Below, in pieces: positions 15,996 through 25,700 of a DNA stretch of 64,000 bases. Every line of letters begins with the position of its first letter. Position 1 is the first letter of the stretch. Under the pieces are notes generated by a model, which was not told where the DNA came from, did not search any database, and saw nothing but the letters and a program-made list of their open reading frames with translations. The position numbers were made by a program, and so were the translations under genes. Source of the DNA: Chania multitudinisentens RB-25. GTDB taxonomy: Bacteria; Pseudomonadota; Gammaproteobacteria; Enterobacterales; Enterobacteriaceae. The stretch covers positions 5,424,184-5,488,183 of the forward strand of contig NZ_CP007044.2 in the NCBI RefSeq assembly GCF_000520015.2. Reading direction: 5' to 3'.

Positions 15996-17331
15996 AGTTA
16001 TCTCAGTTTTTGAATATGACCTGCTGGGGAGTGGAAAAGCGGCTTCAGTTGGCGCAAAGCTGGTGCCTCAACAGGTCTTTGATTATTTAGAAACATTTAG
16101 CCTAACAAGTGATCAAGGAAGCCAGTTTCTCAAACTCACCTCTCGTTCAGGTTTCAAATTGCTGCAGGTGCAAAACTACGCGGGGATGCTTTCTACGCCT
16201 CACGGTATCCAGCTTGAGATACTGCCCAAGATTGGTAAAAACCTCACGGCTGCGAGTGCGCGAGAAACATTCATTACGATGCTAAGTCACCTGCCTGGGT
16301 TTCGACATATTCAAACCCAGCAGGCCACTCTTCAGGCACAACGCATGCCTTTACTCGAGATTTTTATCAGCCAATTTTTGCAAAGCGTCAGCCAATTGCT
16401 TAAACAAGGTTTATGCTCCGACTATGTGAGCGAGCAAGGTAATCTGGCTTTTATGAAGGGCAAGCTGATGCTCTCTGCACAGCTACGACATAACGCGGTA
16501 AATCGCCATAAGTTTTGTGTCGATTATGATGAGTATATGCCTGATTGTGCTGCCAATCGGCTCTTACACTCCACACTGGATAAGTTACTTAGTCTGAAGC
16601 TGTCATCAGAGAATCAACGCTGGCTTTACGAACTGCGCTTTGCTTTTGACGGTATTCCACTTAGTAGGGATATTGAGAGCGATATGAACAGCTTACGCAT
16701 TGAGCGTGGTATGACTCATTACAGCGAGCCAATGGCTTGGGCGCAGTTGATCCTGAGAGGAATGAGCCCAAGTGCATTGCAGGGAAACACCAAAGCGATA
16801 TCACTTTTGTTTCCTATGGAAGCGGTATTTGAATCCTTTGTGGCACAGACCCTACCCTACGAATTACCTTCTCACCTAAAAGTTTTTCCTCAAGCAGCAA
16901 CTTATTCTTTGGTAAAGCATGGACTTAAAGATTGCTTTAAGCTTCGCCCAGACTTGCTGATTCAATCACGCCAACCAGTTCAAACCAAAATGGTGATGGA
17001 CACGAAATGGAAGCTGGTGAACAGTAACGAGCAAAAAAAATCACTATATGGACTTGCGCAATCCGACTTTTATCAAATGTTTGCCTACGGCCAAAAATAT
17101 CTTGATGGGAGCGGCGAAATGCATCTGATTTACCCTGCGCATGATGACTTTAGCCAACCGATACCGCAGCACTTTGCTTTTTCAGAGACTTTAAAATTAT
17201 GGGTAGTGCCATACCGGATAATGGCAAAACGCGGTGAGAGGATGATGTGGCCGAGTGACGAGTCCTGTACAATGAGACCCAACCCAGATCGGATGGCTGC
17301 TTCAGTATCCTATAGTGGAGGCATGAGATGA
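15988..17331 (+). CDS. McrC-like nuclease subunit
   Basis: The 447-residue protein has an N-terminal region that contacts McrB and a C-terminal PD-(D/E)XK nuclease domain. LRPDLLI (D322) and VMDTKWK (D338, K340) form the catalytic signature. McrC proteins stimulate the McrB GTPase and cut DNA. The start codon lies inside the end of the McrB-like gene, and the stop overlaps the next start (ATGA). With the AAA+ partner this makes a complete two-subunit module, which cuts DNA whose modification is foreign to the host. Confidence 0.88.
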   Translation: MGEVISVFEYDLLGSGKAASVGAKLVPQQVFDYLETFSLTSDQGSQFLKLTSRSGFKLLQVQNYAGMLSTPHGIQLEILPKIGKNLTAASARETFITMLSHLPGFRHIQTQQATLQAQRMPLLEIFISQFLQSVSQLLKQGLCSDYVSEQGNLAFMKGKLMLSAQLRHNAVNRHKFCVDYDEYMPDCAANRLLHSTLDKLLSLKLSSENQRWLYELRFAFDGIPLSRDIESDMNSLRIERGMTHYSEPMAWAQLILRGMSPSALQGNTKAISLLFPMEAVFESFVAQTLPYELPSHLKVFPQAATYSLVKHGLKDCFKLRPDLLIQSRQPVQTKMVMDTKWKLVNSNEQKKSLYGLAQSDFYQMFAYGQKYLDGSGEMHLIYPAHDDFSQPIPQHFAFSETLKLWVVPYRIMAKRGERMMWPSDESCTMRPNPDRMAASVSYSGGMR

Positions 17332-17714
17332 CCCATGAATACCAGCGACAAAGCCTGGAACAACTAATTACTCAGCAAACAGCAGCGCCCAGAAGCGCTG
17401 CCGTTGTATTTAATGAGAACCAAACTCTCTGGCAAATCCTTGGCTTTAGCCAGTCTCAAGTTTCGCTATGGCTTGCCTCATTGCCTCAAAGTAATCATCT
17501 AAAAGAGTCCACAACGGCAACGTACCAGGTTGCACCTGATGTTGCGGCACATTTGGTATCATTGTTACAACAAGCTGGTGGGCGCATGCCCCTGGCACAA
17601 GTACTGAAAAAGCTCCCAGCAGGTAGTACGACCAGTGAACAGCAGATACACAAACTAGCTCGGAAGCATGCGCAGTTAGAGATTAAAGGCCCCTTGCTGG
17701 TATTGATAAATTAG
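17328..17714 (+). CDS. small protein with possible winged-helix domain, McrBC-associated
   Basis: I do not recognise this 128-residue protein as a named family. The C-terminal half (about residues 65-126) reads like a winged helix: VAAHLVSLLQQAGGRMPLAQ, a basic segment, SEQQIHKLARKHAQLEI, and a short hydrophobic strand at the end. It starts with an ATGA overlap with the McrC-like gene and ends 49 bases before the methyltransferase, so it is translated with the McrBC pair. It may be a DNA-binding accessory or specificity factor, or a regulator of the operon. It is too short to be an enzyme of the system. Confidence 0.7.
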   Translation: MTHEYQRQSLEQLITQQTAAPRSAAVVFNENQTLWQILGFSQSQVSLWLASLPQSNHLKESTTATYQVAPDVAAHLVSLLQQAGGRMPLAQVLKKLPAGSTTSEQQIHKLARKHAQLEIKGPLLVLIN

Positions 17715-17763
17715 CCGGCACTTGTAGTAACCGTCGGCTGTATAAAGGATTTTAGAAAACATA

Positions 17764-19917
17764 ATGGCAAAAGAAGCAAAAAAACAAGACCCACAACAGC
17801 AGCTAGAAGCACTGTTCAATAAACTGGTCAAACAGCACTCCGAGTTTACTCAGCCATTGGTCGAATTACCCGAACATGAATTCGCCAAGGCGGGTCTCAT
17901 TCAAGGCTTGGTTGAAGGCAACTTAACGCCACCGGTCATGTTGATTGCGCTGGCAGAAGGCCATTGGGAATACGCCGCTGACACTGCAAAGTTTGATGAT
18001 TTAGCCTACCAGCTGTTAAGCGATATCGAAGGTGACTGGCCAGTATTTGCCGTTGTGGACGATGGCATGAACCACCAACGTATTTTGGCCTTGTTCGGTG
18101 CCGATGGATCTGACGGTACCCACGGTGCAGATACCCTGCCAAGTCTGGAAGAATTACGTAGCTTTGATCGCATGGAGCGTGATCCAACCTTTCGCTGGTC
18201 GATGCGTGTTTATACACGCTTAATGCAGCGATTTGATGCCTTCCATGAGAGTGTTTACAGGGTACGCCGTGATAAAGTCACGAACAAAAACAGTATCATT
18301 TATGAGGTAGCTAAGCTTCTGTTTTTAGAAAGCTTTCGAGTCCACCACTCAAAAGAGCTAACTTTCGTTGACCATGAGGGAAATACTTGCGTCTTTAATG
18401 AAGTATTTAACTATGAATACGTTAGAAGAAATGGAGAAAAAGCCGTTTCACAGATAAAAGCGGCGTTTAAAGCACTTAAGTCACATCCTGACTACATAGT
18501 CATAGCTGATGATGGAACCCCAAATGGTATTTTTGATGAGGATGAATACCTTAAGCTGTCCGTTCCAGAAAACTATGTTGATTTACTTGAAGCTATTCAA
18601 AACCTTGGCCCAGTAATTTCGAATGATGGAAAGATTGTCAAAAACTCTGGGTCACTTGCCGATGTATCAGGTGATTTATTAGGACGAGTGTTTGACGTAT
18701 TTCTACGCGCTAAGTTCGAATCTAAAGGGGGTCTTGGAGTCTATCTAACTCCTAACCCAGTGAAACAAGCCATGCTGGAAATGGCAATTTATGATATTGC
18801 AGATGACGATAAAGTCATGGCGAAACTAACAAATGGTGATTTTAAGTTTTGTGATCCAACGTGCGGCTCATTTGGATTTGGTTCAGTAGCCTTGAGTCAA
18901 ATAGATAGACTAGTTGACTCTAAATTGGGCGGTTTGAGTGATAATGAAAAAGAAAAATTAAAGCAAGACCTCAGAGATAATTCATTCACTGGTGCTGATA
19001 ACTCTACTGATATGATCATGCTAGCCCGTGTGAATATGGCACTACAAAATGCACCTAAGGCAAAAATTATTCACGCATATAACTCATTAAGTACGCCAGC
19101 ACTAAAGCCTAACAGCTTCGATTTGATTTGTACGAACCCACCTTTTGGTACGCCAAAATTTGCTAAAGATAAGAATAGCCAAGAGTCAAAACTAAAATAT
19201 GAAGAGGAAATGGAACAAATCCTCGGTGGCTTCCGCCCTTCCGTAAAAGTTATGGATAGCTACAACGTCTGGTACGACCATGTAAAAATGAAATGGCAAG
19301 ATACCGGCGATTTAGAGCTGGATAACAACGGCGAACCTAAATGGGCGGGCTATCGTACCGATTTACGTAAAACGGGCGGTACAGATAAAAAGCCGTTTTA
19401 CAGCCTGCAGCCAACAACCGGAGGACTGGCACTGGGCAGTAAACCCGACAGCAAAGGCAATTGGCAACCAGTGAGTGCCACCATCGACCCAGCTGTGCTG
19501 TTTATAGACCGCTGCCTGCAACTGCTCAAACCCGGTGGTCGACTGATGATCGTGCTGCCTGATGGCATTTTATGTAACTCCGGCGACCGTTATGTACGTG
19601 AGTACATCATGGGGAAAAAAGACGAAAAAACCGGCGAATTTGTTGGCGGTAAAGCCATAGTCAAAGCGGTGATTTCTCTGCCAAGTGACTGCTTTAAGCT
19701 CTCCGGCACAGGCGCCAAAACCTCGATTTTGTATTTACAAAAACGCCATGCTAACCCCAACCAACCAGAGCAATTTTTACCCGAGCCACAAACCGATGTA
19801 TTTATGGCGGTGGCCGAAACTCTGGGCTACGTGGTGAAAAATAATATTGAAGACTATAACGCTGGTGTTACCAACGATCTGGATAAGATTGTATCGGCTT
19901 ATAAGCGGGGTGAGTAA
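17764..19917 (+). CDS. N6-adenine DNA methyltransferase (HsdM-like)
   Basis: The 717-residue Type I-like modification subunit transfers a methyl group from S-adenosylmethionine to adenine N6. The SAM motif is DPTCGSFGFG (364-373) and the catalytic motif IV is NPPF (458-461) in DLICTNPPFGTPKF. The helical N-terminal domain of about 330 residues is longer than in E. coli HsdM. It shares one base with the specificity gene that follows (TAATG), as HsdM and HsdS genes usually do. No HsdR is encoded nearby, so methylation here probably labels self DNA for a different effector set. The spacing before it is 49 bases with a weak AAAGGA. Confidence 0.92.
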   Translation: MAKEAKKQDPQQQLEALFNKLVKQHSEFTQPLVELPEHEFAKAGLIQGLVEGNLTPPVMLIALAEGHWEYAADTAKFDDLAYQLLSDIEGDWPVFAVVDDGMNHQRILALFGADGSDGTHGADTLPSLEELRSFDRMERDPTFRWSMRVYTRLMQRFDAFHESVYRVRRDKVTNKNSIIYEVAKLLFLESFRVHHSKELTFVDHEGNTCVFNEVFNYEYVRRNGEKAVSQIKAAFKALKSHPDYIVIADDGTPNGIFDEDEYLKLSVPENYVDLLEAIQNLGPVISNDGKIVKNSGSLADVSGDLLGRVFDVFLRAKFESKGGLGVYLTPNPVKQAMLEMAIYDIADDDKVMAKLTNGDFKFCDPTCGSFGFGSVALSQIDRLVDSKLGGLSDNEKEKLKQDLRDNSFTGADNSTDMIMLARVNMALQNAPKAKIIHAYNSLSTPALKPNSFDLICTNPPFGTPKFAKDKNSQESKLKYEEEMEQILGGFRPSVKVMDSYNVWYDHVKMKWQDTGDLELDNNGEPKWAGYRTDLRKTGGTDKKPFYSLQPTTGGLALGSKPDSKGNWQPVSATIDPAVLFIDRCLQLLKPGGRLMIVLPDGILCNSGDRYVREYIMGKKDEKTGEFVGGKAIVKAVISLPSDCFKLSGTGAKTSILYLQKRHANPNQPEQFLPEPQTDVFMAVAETLGYVVKNNIEDYNAGVTNDLDKIVSAYKRGE

Positions 19918-21458
19918 TGTCTGTAGATACCTTACGCGAAACATTTCATATAAACCGCATTAGCACTTCCGATTTGCAGGACTTCTTGACTGCGCAAACC
20001 TACAGACCAGAAATTACCCAAGCAAAAAATCAGATTCTTAGCTTGAAAAATTGCTCACTGCAGGCGGTATGCACAAAACCAATTCAACAAGGAAAGTCGC
20101 CTAAGTATGCAGAAAAAGGCTTAAAGTGCATTAAACCTAAAAATACTAATGATATGTTAGTTTCGATTGATGATATTGATTGGATTGACTCGTCAACAAA
20201 AGATCAAATTCAAAAACAGAGACTCGGATATGGTGATATTGTCATTACACGTTCAGGCTCAGGAACAATTGGTCGGGCATCGATTTATTGCTATAGCGAA
20301 GAAGCGTATACGAATGACCATCTTTTTGTTGTTCGCCCTGACAAGGCTGATAGTCACTACATTTGCTCATTTTTAAATAGCTTCCATGGTCAACGTTTAT
20401 TAGAAGCTGGGGTATCCGGATCTACCGGGCAATTAAATCTTTCCAATGAACATATTAAGTCTATTCCGCTATTTAGACCTGATGAAAAAGCCCAAAAATA
20501 CATTGGAAATAAAGTTCGCCAAGCCGAACAGCTGCGCGCTTGGGCGAAGCGTCTTGAACGCTCCTTGGATGCATTTATTGATCACTTTCAACCTGAGAAA
20601 AAAGAATATAAAAAACTTTTCTCACGTGTTCCAAACCACCTTCTCACAAATATGTTGACAGCAACGACGTACAGAGAGCGATATATTTCCAATCAGAAAA
20701 ACTTAAAAGATAGCTCGTGCACTCAGCCAATTTCTTATTTTCTAACAAGCGTTACAAATGGGTTTGATGAGAGAAATGAGATAGAAAATGGACTCCCTTA
20801 CATCAAAGTTGCTGATGTAAGAGCTGGTTACATAGATTTAAAAAATAGTCCCAGAGTAAGGGTGTCTGCGTTAACAAATGCCAGCGAAAAACAAAAGCCG
20901 AAGAAAGGTGATTTACTTTTAACCAGGAAAGGAAGCTTTGGAATAGCTGCTGTAGTGATGGAATCAGCAAGCTTTCTTTGCTCCAGCGAAGTTTTCTCAT
21001 GCAAACCGTCAAAGCCTGAATTCATGCCAATACTTTCTTGGTTTTTAAACTCAGAGGCTGGAAATATGCAATTCTGGCAGTTTTCAACTGGAACAACAAT
21101 GCCAGGAATTAATCAAGAAAATCTACAAAACATCCTTATTCCAGATTTTTCAGATTGTGATATTCAGCAATTTAATTCTATTCACAAGAATAGATATGAA
21201 GCTAAAAAGAATGCAGAACTGCTAACTGACACAGCCAAAACGCTCATCGAATCCCTAATCGAAGGCCAGCTGACCGAGCAGCAATTGATCGAAGCCCAAC
21301 AAGCCCTGGAAGATGGCGACAACAGCTTAGATCAAGCGATTTTAAGCAAACTAAGTGCTGAGGGTTATGCCATTGAAGGTGCCACACCGCTATTTAGCGA
21401 TGTGGATGAGTTATACAGTTTGCTGGAAGATGCAGCACAGGCTGAGGCGGAAGAGTAA
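19917..21458 (+). CDS. Type I-like DNA specificity subunit (HsdS-like)
   Basis: The 513-residue protein has two target-recognition domains (about residues 40-195 and 255-425), each followed by a helical spacer: KYIGNKVRQAEQLRAWAKRLERS after the first and a matching coiled region (EAKKNAELLTDTAKTLIESL) after the second. HsdS directs the methyltransferase to a bipartite asymmetric site; the site cannot be read from sequence. The TRDs are more AT-rich than their surroundings, which fits domain shuffling. It is the only specificity factor in the cluster, so it should define the self mark. Confidence 0.9.
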   Translation: MSVDTLRETFHINRISTSDLQDFLTAQTYRPEITQAKNQILSLKNCSLQAVCTKPIQQGKSPKYAEKGLKCIKPKNTNDMLVSIDDIDWIDSSTKDQIQKQRLGYGDIVITRSGSGTIGRASIYCYSEEAYTNDHLFVVRPDKADSHYICSFLNSFHGQRLLEAGVSGSTGQLNLSNEHIKSIPLFRPDEKAQKYIGNKVRQAEQLRAWAKRLERSLDAFIDHFQPEKKEYKKLFSRVPNHLLTNMLTATTYRERYISNQKNLKDSSCTQPISYFLTSVTNGFDERNEIENGLPYIKVADVRAGYIDLKNSPRVRVSALTNASEKQKPKKGDLLLTRKGSFGIAAVVMESASFLCSSEVFSCKPSKPEFMPILSWFLNSEAGNMQFWQFSTGTTMPGINQENLQNILIPDFSDCDIQQFNSIHKNRYEAKKNAELLTDTAKTLIESLIEGQLTEQQLIEAQQALEDGDNSLDQAILSKLSAEGYAIEGATPLFSDVDELYSLLEDAAQAEAEE

Positions 21459-21460
21459 AG

Positions 21461-22762
21461 ATGGTGATAAGCGGCATGGACAGCAGTACAACCAGGCAAA
21501 ATAGCGACACGTTAAATAGCGAAGCGGCACTTAGCCTCTGCCTGCAGCTTTGGCAACAAGGTGGTTTGAACGCCAACAAAGCAGCATTGTTATTGGCGGC
21601 TGCGCCTGCCCTTAGGTCACTACTACAACCAATCTTACAGCCGAAAAAGAACGACGCTGAAAATGATATCGTTAACGCCTATAGCCTCACTGCACCATTG
21701 CTTGATGCCTTCAACGATTTAAGCCAGTCAGGTGAATGGCAATTAGCGTTGTTGGGCTTAAACCCAGATGTTCGTCAACATTGGATAAATTTGGCCGCCG
21801 CTCGCTGCCAGGAAGCAGGCGCGATGAATGACACAATGGTATTGGTTAAACTCATTCAGCAACTGGGCAATGCCAGTGAATGGGTCTTAGCCCAACTGGA
21901 AAGCACTGCCACCACGCCGCAAATCATTGCCGGCCCTCTGGCACAAACCGAACGCGATTTGCTCGGCCATAGCCTAAACGACAACGCAGCCATTCCCGCT
22001 CTATGTCGTATTTTGCGTACCAGCCATACCTTGTTTACCGTAAGCGAACAAAATGAACCACCGGCACCTATACAAGTGGTGGATTTAACCGCAAAACAAC
22101 TTACAAACAATTGGTGTAGCGGGCGTTTGTTAGCGCTCCCTAATACCTTGCTTGATGAACATGACCTTAAACCCAATACCGATTGGTTATTGGTGTCCCG
22201 CTCAAGTCATGACAACATGCCGCTTACCGCGCTATTCGCCCAACAGCCCTGGTTATTTTTACTCAGTCTCATTATCTTTGTGCAAGATGCCTGGGCTGCA
22301 GAGCAGCGTGGCGGCTTGTTGCTCACCTTACCTGCCGGGCAAAATGCCTTTGCACCCGGTCAAATAAATGTGGCGGTACAAGGCATTGAAGGTGATGAAG
22401 TGAGCCTGGGCAGTTTGGCTGAGTTTATTGTGCTTCTGCTCGGTGAGCTCAATATCACCCTCTACCCGGCACTCGATGCGAACACAGAAAGTATCAACCG
22501 CCTAAACCGCGTCCTAAGCTCATTCATTGCCGAATTGCTGGCACAAAAAATCTGGCAATTTACTGAGGCCGGTCGTGGCGAGTCCGGCCAATATCGAATT
22601 CACACAAGCTTCAGCGATGCCTGTTACAGCCTGCCGTTAGCACCGTTATTTGGCTACAAAAGCCAAACGTTACAACGGGCCGTTAAGCAACTGGCGCAAA
22701 ACTGCTATGCCAATAAAAAACGCGCCGCCAATAGAATAAACCTTCAAGGATCGTCGTTATGA
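21461..22762 (+). CDS. defence-operon protein of unknown function, 433 aa
   Basis: I do not recognise a family. The product is mostly alpha-helical in appearance and rich in Leu and Ala, without a signal peptide or membrane segment. It has no P-loop, nuclease or zinc motif that I can see. A second possible start is MDSSTTRQ five codons in; I keep the upstream ATG because GGAAGAG lies before it. It follows the specificity gene by two bases and overlaps the large ATPase gene by four (ATGA), so it is made in step with the ATPase and may be its adaptor. Confidence 0.75.
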   Translation: MVISGMDSSTTRQNSDTLNSEAALSLCLQLWQQGGLNANKAALLLAAAPALRSLLQPILQPKKNDAENDIVNAYSLTAPLLDAFNDLSQSGEWQLALLGLNPDVRQHWINLAAARCQEAGAMNDTMVLVKLIQQLGNASEWVLAQLESTATTPQIIAGPLAQTERDLLGHSLNDNAAIPALCRILRTSHTLFTVSEQNEPPAPIQVVDLTAKQLTNNWCSGRLLALPNTLLDEHDLKPNTDWLLVSRSSHDNMPLTALFAQQPWLFLLSLIIFVQDAWAAEQRGGLLLTLPAGQNAFAPGQINVAVQGIEGDEVSLGSLAEFIVLLLGELNITLYPALDANTESINRLNRVLSSFIAELLAQKIWQFTEAGRGESGQYRIHTSFSDACYSLPLAPLFGYKSQTLQRAVKQLAQNCYANKKRAANRINLQGSSL

Positions 22763-25700
22763 GTTTTGAATTAAACGAACAGATGGTTGATAGCCTGGCA
22801 AAACAACATCGCTGGGCGGCGACGGGCGTATCAGATTACCCACCTCGCGACCCGTTAGTGGGCCAGAGCAGATTTTTCAAACGCTTTCAAACCTTTTTGC
22901 ATACGGTGGATCACGACGATGATCGCTTTGCCCATGTGTTTGCCGTCGAAGCCGAATGGGGCCGGGGTAAATCTCGTTTAGGCCATGAATTGGTCGCACA
23001 AATTAACGACTGTTCCAGGGGCTGGTTTGTCCGCGACGAACAAGGCCAACTACACAATAAGCAGCTGTTTAATCGCGACACGCAAGACAAATACCTGGCG
23101 CTCTACATTCGCTACTCGCAAGTGGCATCAGATTATCAAAACTCGGATAACTGGTTTGCTTTTGGTTTATATCAGGCGCTATTACCACTGGCCACCCAAA
23201 CCTTTGATGGATCGATTCAAAGTGAAATTGCCAAACAAGCCTATGAACGCTTAATGCCATTTGGCTTTAAATCTGAATTGTTAGCAGATGCCTTACAGCT
23301 GAACGCCAACCACAGCGAAGAAGACCTCTATACTGACCAAACGCTGGTAGTCAGTTTGGTGCAAGCCGCCTATAAAGTATTAAAGAGCTTTGGCGTGCAG
23401 TATATGTTGGTGGTGCTGGATGAGCTGGAAACCGTTGCAGAAGCCGCCACTTTTGGCCTGGAAGATGAACAAGATAAACGCCTCGATGGCAAGGCCATTC
23501 GCCTGATTGGTAAAGCAATTAAAGAGGAAGACCCTCGCCGTAAACTTCCATGGTTGCGCTATGTTGCACTGTGCTCACCACTGCTTGGCCAACAATTGCG
23601 CGAAATTCAATCGGTCGCACGCCGCTTTGAGTTAGTGGAACTTGAGCATAATGCCTTTGCCGATGTATCAGACTATGTGGCAAGCCTCTTAAAAGACGGC
23701 AAGCTGGGTTTTAATTACCCTGCTGGTTTAGTGGAAGCTGCATACGCCATGAGTGGTGCCAACTTCGGTTGGTTTAACGTGGTCATGGCTAATGTGGATG
23801 CGGTGCTGAGTCAATACCAACAAGCAGGCCGCAGTATCAAGGATGTGGGCGATTTATTTGAAGCTGTGTTGGCCGGTTCTGGCCGCGTGGCCAGGCATGT
23901 TCTGGATAAAGGTGCGATAGAAGGCATTCAAACTCGCGACCAGGCACTATTGACCGAATGCCGTAGTTTGCTCTACGGCCAATTACCCGTGCGCTTAGCT
24001 GAAGTGAACCACGCCACTGAATTGCTGGCGCTGAAAAACGAAGATCTGGAACCCATAGCTGCTCATTACCGCAAACTGAGCATTGACCGCCTACAGTGCC
24101 GACAAGCCCTGGAGCAAGCCAAATTCCGCCGCGATAAAGATGAATGGTACTACCCTGCAGTAGATCAAGCGCTGAGCTTAGATACTTTGCTGGATAACCT
24201 GCGTACTTTTTCGATTAAAGAGCAAGCCGCAAGCGGCGATAAAGGCGCGGTATTACTGCCTCTGTCAAAAGGTGAGTTTAAATACTTACTCAGCTTACTG
24301 TATGACCACCCAGCGATTGAATTTGCTGCCGATGCCTTATGGCACAAGTTAGTGGGTGAAACTACCGAGCTGGACGCCAGCGAAGCAACGCATATTGGCC
24401 CCAGTGTGGCGATGTTACTGCGCCTGGATTTGCGCTATCGCAGTGCCCAACAAAACTCACTGATTTTTAAAGATCCCGCCATGGGCGATGCCCATGAACA
24501 GGCGATGAGTGAACTGAGCAAACAAAGTAGCCAGAAGCCGCTCATCAAGGCATTAGCCCGTGTAACGGGCTTTATGAGATTACTGGATAACAACTGGACC
24601 TATGATGAAAGCTTACTGAGTAATAAAGCGGGCAGCGACGATGCACCTCTGGCCATTTTAACCGAGCCCCGTGGCCGCCAGGGTGGTTTACTTACCTTGG
24701 ATGGATTTAAGCTTCACCCAGAAGGTAAAGCCTTGTTTGCCTGGGTCAGTAACCTCATTGAGCTGAACAATCTTCACACCTTTGCGGCAAACCACAGCCA
24801 CCAAAATGGTCGCACGCCAGTATTAGCGTTAACCGCTTCTGCACATCTCATGGAGCAATACAGCAGACTGGATGAAAGAAATGAGTTGCGTGATGCGATA
24901 CTGCTGCATTATGTCAACCCAAGCGAAGCAGACCAGTTAGAGCGTATTGGCTTAAGTCTGGCAGCATGCCAGTTGCACGGCGTGAATTTAACTGCCGACA
25001 GCTTTACCGCGAAATTCAAAAACAAGCTGCATGCCCTGACTACCTTTGCCACGGATGCCATTCACAAGTGGCGCCAGCGCTTGCAGAAGCGCGGTTTAAT
25101 TGCCTGGCCGTTAAAGGTAGATGGTAAGTTATCACCGAATGACCGCGACCTGTTGTTTAAAGGCTGGTATCAGTTGGCCATTGCTCACCCTGAGTTAAAC
25201 GGCATTCTCGATTTACAGCAGCAACACGGCGTGCCAGTGAATGAGCTGAGCAGCTTGTTGGATAAACTTAAAGTGCCGGGCAGCTATATTGCCAAAGGCT
25301 ACACGGCCGATGAACATGCCGGGCTATTTACTGAACTTAATAATGTGCAGCGAAGCCAGGCACAAATCCCATTATTTTTAGCCCGTATTGCTCATCCTAA
25401 TAAAAAGCACAAGTGGCAATTCGAAGGCTTTAAGCAGCAGTTTTATTTCGCCTATGTGGCTGAAACGAGCATTACCGCAAAAGGCGTGTTTAATGACTGG
25501 ATGTGGTGGTGTGGAGAGCTGAACTTACTCACTTTAACCAATCCAACAGAAAAACAGGCAATTTGGGAGCACTACCCGCGCTCCCGCTTAGAAAATGCCA
25601 TTAATGAAGCACAAAACTGGTTCAGCGGTAACGATATGGGCAGCTACGCAGCCAATGTGGAAGTCATGAGCCGCGTGTATGGTTATGCACGCATTAATGA

